Positions 56,501-64,000 of a DNA stretch of 64,000 nt are shown here, in pieces. Under the pieces are notes generated by a model, which saw only the letters and a list, made by a program, of their open reading frames with translations, made no database searches and had not been told where the DNA came from. A program made the position numbers and the translations under genes. Numbering within the stretch: the first letter of the stretch is position 1; the number at the start of each line of letters is the position of its first letter. The stretch comes from Ophioderma brevispina. Taxonomy: Eukaryota; Echinodermata; Ophiuroidea; Amphilepidida; Ophiodermatidae. The DNA is taken from positions 24,072 to 88,071 of the forward strand of contig JAMKCH010010270.1 of the NCBI GenBank assembly GCA_023653785.1, in the 5' to 3' direction.

Positions 56501-57423
56501 TTGCTCATTTACCTTCATAGAAGACAAATCCACTGAGAAGTGAACCTGTGTTCTATGACCCAACTTTTGTAACGAATCCGAGAGTCCCCCATGAGAAATG
56601 TTCTAGATGTGGCCATGTCAACATATAATTATACGGAATAAAACGTGACCTAGTAGACGAATCTATATGATATAGTGTAGACCCTCTCTCGGATCCACGT
56701 ACGAGAAAGAAATCTAAGCGACTGAAAATTACATGAACTCTACAAACAGCGGGCGACTCCAGGGCCCTGTGTAATTTGCGTTCTGTGCACAAGTTGATTG
56801 GTATAATAGAGGGCACGGTATTTGGACCAGCATGTCCAGGGGTGGCAAGCAGAGGTCTCCAAGTTTTTAGTTTAGCATTTTCCGTGTAATTAATCTTTTA
56901 ACACAGTGCGCTCTGAACCCAAAGACAGAGGCAAGACTGTGGGACAGTCTATAGTGCACCATGATGTAGTGCTGAAATAGATGACGAGTGCAGTAAACAA
57001 TTGCGAACACAATAGGTAGGACACTTAGTCACAAGGTCACTGTACTTCATGACACCAGAATAGCGCATTGTGTGACAATGGGAAAGGGATCTTGGGAAAA
57101 AGGTGTGTAGCACTAGCAATTCTATTCGGGACAAAGGATTAAAAGTCTAAGTCCTTCGATGATATCCATTAAAATTTTCGAAATGCGTTCGAAATTAAGA
57201 TCTTCAAAATTTCTCGAGTGATTTGGTGTAAAATGTAACAAACAAAACTGCATTAGGCCTATTTAAAAATTAATCACGGGATCTATGGAAGAATGCAGAA
57301 AGAAAAATAAAGGATCTCGGTAACAGCTAAGTAAAATATGACATCTACTTGCATGAGGGCCGTCAAAAAAGAAGCGTAGCATACTCATGTAGTTCACAAA
57401 TAAACAAAAGAGCAAAACATTAA

Positions 57424-58145
57424 AGTCTGACTCAGAGATTTCGAAATATTATTTTTTTGTGTAATAATGAAAAATACTCAACTGGAACTAAAGATAGTAA
57501 CCTAAAATGCACAGCAGCCGACAACATCCCGCTGAGCTATTGTTATGAGTGTCATTGTCAATAAGAGGCTCAACAACAGACCTTAGTAGGGTTTGTGGAA
57601 ATTTGAGATTCGGGTTTAATTCATAAGGTTTTTTAAACACAAAAAATGCGACCGGTTAGAAGTTTTTCTGTTGACGGTTTCGGGTGGTATGAAAAGGAAC
57701 CATTTAGACAAAAAAATTCCTACCACGGTCATCGATTTTTGGGAAATGCGAAGTAAATGTCTGTGTTTTGAAAATGGCAGCAGTGCGTGACCTGATGTGT
57801 GTAATCGATGCACAGCGGGACTTTGGGAGGACTTGTGGCTGCTGTGCCTAAAATGCATATTCCGAAATTTGAGATGAATTTTTTTTTTTTTCGGATTTTT
57901 AGTTTGTGCAGTAACAAGCATTTATGGGTAGTATTACGTCCCATAGGATACTGTGTATAACAAAAATTCCGGATCCGGAATTTTTACAAAGTTGTTGTGA
58001 TTTTATATATGAATGGAATTTCGATTAAGCTTAGCAATTTCACACAGTGATTAGTATTATGGACAAGCATTATGTTACATGCAAAAAAAAACCCGAATTT
58101 GGAAATTGCCCCGGGCGCCCTCCTCAGAAATATCTGAGTCAGGCT
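57424..58145. mobile_element. TIR element, longer copy of the 8191-8563 family
   Basis: It starts AAGTCTGACTCAGAGATTTC and ends ATATCTGAGTCAGGCT, an inverted pair. Homology to 8191-8563 covers both ends, including the palindrome TTCCGGATCCGGAATTTTTA. The extra interior of about 350 bp has no transposase-like frame. It lies in an intron of the SLCO-like gene. Confidence 0.75.
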
Positions 58146-58777
58146 ACCGCAGCTGGTGAAGTGACTCCTAGCTGAGACTAATCAAAATGCTGAGTTGATG
58201 AATTTTGACTTGCCAGAATACCCAATCCCTCATGAGTTGATCATCGCCATTGCAAAAAATGCGAATTTGATGCAACTTTGAAACCATATTTTACAAAAAT
58301 TCTAGAGGGTGTCCCGAAAGATATGTCACCATTTGAGGTGTAGAAATATGTTCTTTAGAGATGACAGTTTTGTTTTCAGGTGACAACCCTAGGTGTTAAT
58401 GGCATTTAAATTTGTTGATTGTATCATTTTTAATTTAGCACGTGGTTGTAAGCAAAATTGGCGTGCAGTTTTCAACTTACCCGTTGCCAAGTTTGAATCA
58501 TCTTTACGACGATTGTAAACGTGTATGTGCAGATGGGTTTTTTTTTGTGGTGTGACAGCCATTATGGGAATAATTACGCGGGACGTATGTATGACCCGGG
58601 TATCAACATAATTATGAAATGGTATGGGTGTAAGGTGGGCCGCTTCCAAACCCAGGCCCCACATGTCAATCAATTTTCTTGCCCCTAGTCTCAAAGTGTA
58701 CCAAAACTTGTCAAAATAATAACCTCCACCAAAATAAATGTATTCGGATGTCGGCCAGGGGAAGCCCCCATGAGCGT

Positions 58778-59050
58778 TAGTGGCGGCACCAGACTTCATT
58801 TTCTGGGGACCGGGGGGAGCGTGGAAGTTATTTTTTGGGGGACCAAAAGTCACCCAATTTTGGCCCGAAAAAAAAAATTCCAAATGTGGCCAAAAATCGT
58901 GGATATTTTCCCAAATTTGGAGGAGATCGCTGATTTTTGCCAAATAATCGTCATTTTCTTCTGGCCGAGGGGGGGGGGGACTGGGGGTCAAGAAAAATTA
59001 TTAGGGGGCGCAAATTCCCCCTGACCCTCCCCCCGCTGGTGCCGCCACTG
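58778..59050. mobile_element. short hAT-like element
   Basis: The left end TAGTGGCGGCACCAG and right end TGGTGCCGCCACTG are inverted repeats of the CAGTGGCGGC type seen in non-autonomous hATs. The 273-bp interior is rich in G and C runs. The 8-bp flanks do not match convincingly, so the class is inferred from the ends. Confidence 0.6.
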
Positions 59051-60042
59051 ATGGCTTTGAAAGTCGTGTACACTACATCAATAGGATGTTGTGGGTTTTT
59101 TGAAAAAACAAACTGTTTTTTTTTTTAATTAAAAATGGTCAAAAGGTCCACTTTTTGCTAATGTTTTGATAAAAAGGTCCTAAATTTAGAGAAATCTGAC
59201 AATAAAGTCCTCTTTTTTGTGTGAAATGCTCAAACGTCCAAAAAGGAAAATTTAGGGACGATGAGCTAATAAAATCTAAATTCCCATGGCAGCATTTCAA
59301 TAACTTTCCAATCACCGTATATTGAGAAAATACACCCGTTTTTAGTATGAATTTATGATACCCAGAAACATGAATAGTCAGCTGTCGTTAACATGTGTTG
59401 CACATCCAAGCTAGTGAACTCAGCCCTTGGTAGATAGCATGCCATGCCTCCTAGGCATACCACTTATAAGTTATATAGTTTGTAGGGGACAGTGTATTGT
59501 TGTAGTTCAAGCCTTATAACCAGTTACATGTAATTAGTAAACTAGTTGGTTAGTGTACGGCAGGGTGTTTTCTTACACGTAGTACTATTGTTAACACAAT
59601 AGCAGGCGACTCTTTAGTTCTTGCTTTCCAATTTATGTCATTGGGAAACCAACTGCAGATTGGCTTTCTTTTCGATCTAGTAGATAACTCTTTTAAAATG
59701 GCAAACCATACATTACATTGTTATGCGTTCCCGACATACAGTGCAAAAAATACCATCGTGCTGCAAATGTCAAGTGTTTTGTCATTGGCTCTGGACTAAG
59801 TTGGACAAATAATGAGTCACGCAGCCCCCCCATTCCATGAGTCAGCCTTTAATTTGGGTATATAGAGAAACTCACCCCCTTGCATTTGCCAAGAAACTGT
59901 CCTTTCGTCCCACATGCGTTTTCTGGTGGTGCTCTTCTTTCTAATAATCGTACATCTCCACCGTTCCCACTTTCCATTCTTCACCCCGGACCCGTTCTGT
60001 TATGGTCCCATCTGAATGCGCCGGCGAAGTACAGACGTTAAC

Positions 60043-60245
60043 GTGGGACTCGCGGGAGAAATGACATTGGTATAGCAGCTACAAGCATGTACAATCCGAT
60101 TCCTACAAAACCAATCCACCAAGCCCCTATCCAACGTGGATCTCGTTGGGAAATCCCCGTTGGAATGTCTTCTTTAGGTATGCGTTCGAACGAAGTAACG
60201 TAGACTGCTACACACTTGGCTTCCATGAAATAACCAAGCGATGGC
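60043..60245 (-). CDS. SLCO-like exon with OATP signature (TM5-TM6)
   Basis: The frame reads PSLGYFMEAKCVAVYV, matching the family's GPxxGfxxxxxxxxxYV at TM5, then ISQRDPRWIGAWWIGFVGIG at 60104-60150, the OATP signature at the border of the third extracellular loop and TM6, then IPMSFLPRVP, matching the FPxxLP motif. No stop or shift interrupts it. The start is set by an AG before the Pro codon (acceptor TTTTTATTGGAG) and the end by CCAC|GTTAAC, a weak donor, so both edges may be off by some bases. Exons for TM1-4 should lie upstream but were not recognised. Confidence 0.92.
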
Positions 60246-60469
60246 CTCCAATAAAAACAGTGCTGTTTTGAAATGCTGGGTGGGAAAACACGGCACAAAC
60301 AAGCAGTAGTAATTATATCTACATTTATCACTTATGGAACGCCTCGTAAGAGAAACTGCCTTAACACTAGCACAACTAAAGTCCACAAAATCACGGGTTA
60401 ATTGAGAAAATGCACTAAGTCCAGAAAGATGCGATTGGACGTCCATCAAACCAAGACTCATATGGCACG
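60246..60469. other. spacer, no exon recognised
   Basis: Upstream of the signature exon on the minus strand. No further OATP motif seen. Confidence 0.45.
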
Positions 60470-60660
60470 AAATCGCTGGCGGGCCAGCGACACCGACGTA
60501 GCGTGCTATCCCGGGTCATGGGGATGGGGCCCGAAGGGCCCTGGGTTCGAAATCCACCCGAATTCTGCGACTTTGATTGTTCCCCTCTTCCCTCACTCTT
60601 CAGTCCCTCCCCGGGGATAGGCTAGAAACCGACGTCAGGGTTTTAGGGTTATAAGGGACG
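60470..60660 (+). mobile_element. possible tRNA-related SINE
   Basis: A B-box-like CTGGGTTCGAAATCCACC (60541-60558) lies about 40 bp after a weak A-box-like GTAGCGTGCTATCCCGG. A GC-rich head and a C/T-rich body (TGTTCCCCTCTTCCCTCACT) follow. Borders uncertain. Confidence 0.4.
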
Positions 60661-62185
60661 ACCAAATCTTTATACAAGAATATCATTGCTGGGAGGTCGG
60701 GATTACGTCGTTTTTGTAACGAAGAGATACAAAATTGTAAAAGGTGCAATGGTGTTTTTCATTTGCCACACAGTTGTATTTCGCCCATTGTATTAGTAAT
60801 CAGATGTTTTGGTGATATGATGCCACGTGAGAAGGAAAATATCGAAATTAAGGACTGACTATGATGGATCACCCAACCTTCAACCTTTTAAACTCTAAAA
60901 GTTAAGTAAAACCATTCGGAAGGATGCCTTTTACTGATCAATAACTGCACATTCAATAATTTATGGTCAAGAGCAGCATTTAACCGGTATTACACTCGTA
61001 AAGATACCTCGTTAAATATCTTACCGAGGTTTTGAGTAAAAAATTGAACAGAATATAGTCAAATTTGACAAAATCCTGGTCAAATTTACAAGAATTTTCC
61101 ACTCAAAATTTAACATACAGCCAGCCAAGTATCATAAATTTGTTCAAAAAAATTATGCTTGGCAGTTTTTTGTTACAAGCTGGCAACCATTTCAATCAAC
61201 TGCTCAATATGGGTATGTTTGCTCATAAGATTTGTTGCCAAAAAACAATTTATAATTTTTTTTGGCCTTTTGGGGCCAAAAAGATGATTTTTGGGCCAAA
61301 ATATGATTTTGAGATTTTGATGGTATTTGGTATCTTCAAAACAAGTTTTTATCAAAATGTAACCACTTTTAAGTAATTTGGACTATATTTACGTCTTAAA
61401 TAACAATTAAAGATATTAAAAAAAGAAATAAAATCTTCCAGAGCAATTTAAGGTCATTTTTCTCAAACTAATTGTTTATTTTTAACTTAATGCACATAAC
61501 ATGTTTAAAGTTAGCCATAAAGCATCAAAAGCACATACCCAGTTCTGTTAGACCTAAAGTGTGAATGCTTTAACTTTTAATAGAAATTACAGTAGTGTTT
61601 AACTTTAAAGGGGCAATCTAAGATATGTTACAATGATTGGTGTTCAGCGGATGAACATTCACATAGGGAGTTTGGCCCAAAATTGGATTTTCTGATTTCA
61701 CTTATTTGTTCACTAGAAACATGTATGTTTTTAGCTGAAAAATCAGTTTTAAGCAATATGGGCTATATTTTAGTCATAATAACAAATTAATGTATAAAAA
61801 AAACAAGGGAATAAAATCTTTCCAGAGCATTTAGGTCATTTTTCTCAACATAACGTTATTGAACCAATGATTTACAAAAATTTAAGCAGCACAAAATCAC
61901 AAAACATGTTAAAACTGTTTTGACTGACCTAAAATAAAAATGCTGTCACTTTTATTAGAAATAAAGCTACATAAGTTTGTTTCCCATGTACGGAAACCAT
62001 ATTGGACCCTCACAGCATTTACTTTTGATTTGTGCTAAATCCATTGCATTCACTGACTCGTTCTAATTAATTATTGTTCCGTATTGTTGATAAAAGTCTT
62101 GTACAAAATACATATTCCAAGACTTTGTCCTTGTGTGTGCCAATTTCAGATGATCTGTAGGACCCCAAGAAGTTACCCACTTGAA
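60661..62185. other. AT-rich stretch, no gene seen
   Basis: Two loosely similar blocks, each with TTTTAAGTAATxTGG or TTTTAAGCAATATGG, GGxCTATATTTxxGTC and AATAAAATCTT-CCAGAGCA, occur near 61365-61500 and 61745-61880. They indicate a diverged direct duplication about 375 bp apart. No exon. Confidence 0.5.
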
Positions 62186-62354
62186 AGTTTGACGACCCCT
62201 AGCTGCGCAGCGCATCGGGGGCGATGATCTAGAAACACTGAACTTCTTGGATCATTTTGGTATGCTCTTTCACCGGGTTGACTCCACTGGCGGAGAGCGA
62301 ACACACCCGCAGCGGCCCGGACGGGGGGGCGTCAGGCCTTAAATGTAAGTATAC

Positions 62355-62410
62355 GGAGATTATGGTGATATGAACTCTCCCACCGGGGGAGAGGGATCAC
62401 CTTCATCTCC
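62355..62410. other. strong three-part hairpin
   Basis: GGAGAT, GGTGAT and CTCTCCC pair with GGGAGAG, ATCACC and ATCTCC around a short ACCGG loop, with small bulges. This gives 18-19 base pairs within 56 nt. It may be a structural RNA element, a transposon end, or chance in GC-rich DNA. It does not match U1, U2, U4, U5, U6 or 5S RNA as I know them. Confidence 0.6.
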
Positions 62411-62559
62411 TAGTACGTTCCCACTCAAGCCTGACATATGCCACAGATTGCAACTGGTAGAGTCAACCCTGATACCAGAGTGCTCAGGGCCATAAGGCAA
62501 GCGGATCTATGGTCTCGCCGGGAGGTTGAACAAACCCATAAAGAATATTTTTCACTTAC

Positions 62560-62739
62560 CGACTTCAATGTTAAGGTGCTACTGGGAGCTGTGGCTACTG
62601 TAAGATGTTGAGGCTTGCTTTGATGACGAGGAAGCTGATTATAGGATCCTAGCTCCGTCGAACCGCTGCTTACTAGGACATTCGGAGATAAACTTTGTTT
62701 ATGTATAAGGACAATCCCATCCCATATCTCCCATGACAT
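62560..62739 (-). CDS. candidate first coding exon, unidentified
   Basis: ATG TCA TGG opens a frame of exactly 60 codons that runs to a near-perfect donor TCG|GTAAGTG. It starts MSWEIWDGIVL and ends STLTLKS, rich in Ser, Thr and Gln. On position and strand it could be the cytoplasmic N-terminal tail of the SLCO-like gene. There is no homology to support that, and the TM1-4 exons that should follow were not found. It may be chance. Confidence 0.2.
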
Positions 62740-63310
62740 CTTAGTATATAAGCTCCCCGGGTAGCCCAAGCGCCGCTGAGATCTTACGTCGTGAGCTCCT
62801 ATTTGCGTCCCCGGCAAGACGAACCTCCGTACTAGCTATTCTAATCCTTTACTGACGCCACGATCCATCTGGCTATGTCTTCTTGGAGGCCGGGAGAAAC
62901 GGCTTCTAGTTGTGAGGAAAGGCCCACCTATAGGGCTGAGTCTTGCTGAGGTAAAACTTCAAGGAGGCTCTAACTGGACACCAGCGTCCTTCATCGCTGG
63001 AACCTTAAGCCTTGTCGGAGATCTGGGAGGATGAACGGCTGTGGAGTGAACGGAAGCGATTGATTCTTGGCCATGTAACCTGATCGGGGAAGAATGCGAG
63101 CGGCGTTCCCTGTGGAAGGTGAGGGGATTGTCTGCTATAGACAAGCATGGATATCCGATACTCTCCTGCCTGCTGCTGCGGCGACAAGGAAGAAAGTCTC
63201 TTGTGGTGTCCGCTATAGACCGCCTGGTGAAGAGGCTCATAAGGAGGAGTGTTGAGATGCTGGAGGATTGTTGGCAGGTCCCATACTGGTACTAGCGCGG
63301 ACTGGGTATT

Positions 63311-64000
63311 AACCCGTCCGGAAAATTGACTTCAACCGGCCCATGAGCAAACATACAATGAAACATTATTGATTCGTACATTCCCCATTTAAAGGTAGAT
63401 GACCCGATTTAACCCCCCCCCCCCTCCCCGCATCTTGAGTATTAAGTCCTCATTTTCTCTAGTATCGTTTGTCCATGCAAATACCTCTTTTACCACTGTC
63501 ACCAAAAGACTCCTTTGTTGTTTGGGCAAATTTTTGGGAAAAATTTATCCAAAGACCTCTTTTTCAAGAAAAAATGCAATAATTTCAACGAAAGACCCAA
63601 TATTTTGGAAAATTCAGCAATTATATGGCCAGGAGGATGGAAAAAAATATATTTTTTTAGCAATTTTGCCTCCCTCTCCCCAAAGATTTTCTTTTTTTTT
63701 TTTTTGCACATCCTCCTTCACCAATCCACTGGGTTTGAAAACACCATCCGTATCCAATCCATTTCATATTTGAGTCCCCCGGTTTTAATGCCCGTCTATC
63801 TGAACCATTTTCTGTAACAAGCACACCCGAAAGCCAGGGTGTTTTGCCCCCCTAGATTTCCCTGAAGGTGGCAACGAGAGATTTCAAATAACAGGTGTCC
63901 CTAAAAATGTGAAAATTCTCATTTTTGCACTGGTGTACAGCTTTCTATAAAATATCCCCTCTGTGAAGTATTAAGCTGAGAAAGGATTAAGCTGAGGTTA
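63311..64000. other. spacer, no gene seen
   Basis: AT-rich, with a C-rich run at 63412-63428 and a T13 run near 63693-63705. No supported feature. Confidence 0.45.

Larger units (their letters stand above)
55944..60042. other. long intron between TM6 and TM7 exons
   Basis: 4.1 kb holding a family F module (56100-56500), a complete TIR element (57424-58145) and a hAT-like element (58778-59050). The longest chance frame of this part (about 200 codons, minus strand, 58389-58991) runs across the hAT-like element and has no recognised domain. Confidence 0.5.
44863..60245 (-). other. SLCO/OATP-like organic anion transporter gene, partial
   Basis: Gene-level span of the eight exons listed separately (60043-60245, 55779-55943, 53730-53932, 52597-52674, 50888-51111, 47690-47754, 45387-45599, 44863-45027). 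OATPs are 12-helix plasma-membrane carriers that exchange bile salts, steroid conjugates, prostaglandins and similar anions. The family signature D-x-RW-(I/V)-GAWW-x-G-F is present, then TM7-8, a Kazal-like extracellular segment, TM9-12 and a cytoplasmic tail, in correct order and on one strand. The part coding for TM1-4 was not found; it lies beyond the window or was missed. Exons 53730-53932, 52597-52674 and 45387-45599 contain frame shifts, so the locus as read does not encode one intact protein. It is either a pseudogene or a real gene with sequence errors. Subfamily not assigned. Confidence 0.88.
62190..63310. other. GC-rich island of unknown identity
   Basis: About 1.1 kb clearly richer in G+C than its surroundings, with abrupt borders. 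Short open frames occur on both strands. One on the plus strand (63050-63298) ends VVSAIDRLVKRLIRRSVEML, with an internal echo of SAIDKHG. None matches a family I know. It could be a gene 5' end or CpG-rich promoter (it lies upstream of the SLCO-like gene on that strand), a pseudogene, or a mobile-element piece. Confidence 0.45.

Noticed and set aside
58389..58991. 200-codon minus-strand open frame, longest in the window
   Set aside because: It runs across the hAT-like element and its flank, has low-complexity proline runs and no recognised domain. Its position in an SLCO-like intron gives no exon support.
62355..62410. U1 or U2 snRNA gene
   Set aside because: Superficial resemblance of short words only; the conserved 5' end, Sm site and stem order are absent.

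Overview
The window is animal nuclear DNA. It is mostly AT-rich and non-coding, with GT-AG introns, tRNA-derived SINEs, hAT and TTAA-type DNA transposons, a non-LTR retrotransposon and a large satellite array. The mix suggests a non-vertebrate, probably marine animal (echinoderm, hemichordate or lancelet grade). That placement is an inference from repeat style, not from a marker gene. No bacterial operon, CRISPR array or viral genome is present.

Layout. 1-11.8 kb: repeat-rich intergenic DNA. It holds a 2.15-kb hAT element with an intact 8-bp target duplication and a long fold-back nested inside it, small inverted and direct repeats, and three small TIR elements. 11.8-35.5 kb: a satellite array in one orientation. 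It is built from roughly 165-bp composite monomers whose sub-blocks begin CAGTAGA, organised into higher-order units of about 1.28 kb and about 2.6 kb. A TTAA-type element lies in its left edge and a 5'-truncated, broken LINE (31015-33497) is inserted near its right end. 35.5-44.8 kb: no recognisable gene; a 950-bp fold-back element, a detached satellite fragment, a G-tract-bearing hAT element and small palindromes. 44.8-60.2 kb: the one clear gene, on the minus strand, an organic-anion-transporting polypeptide (OATP, SLCO family). Eight exons are visible, from the family signature DPRWIGAWWIGF to a stop codon. Its introns hold SINEs, fold-backs, MITEs and microsatellites. 60.3-64 kb: AT-rich DNA, then a GC-rich island (62.2-63.3 kb) with a strong hairpin and a possible exon of unknown identity.

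The SLCO exons keep splice sites and family motifs, but several are interrupted by single-base shifts, mostly apparent deletions. The satellite array shows the same deletion-rich noise over most of its length and is clean only near 34.9-35.5 kb. Either the assembly is under-polished here or the gene is a recent pseudogene; the sequence alone does not decide. The N-terminal half of the transporter (TM1-4) was not found in the window.
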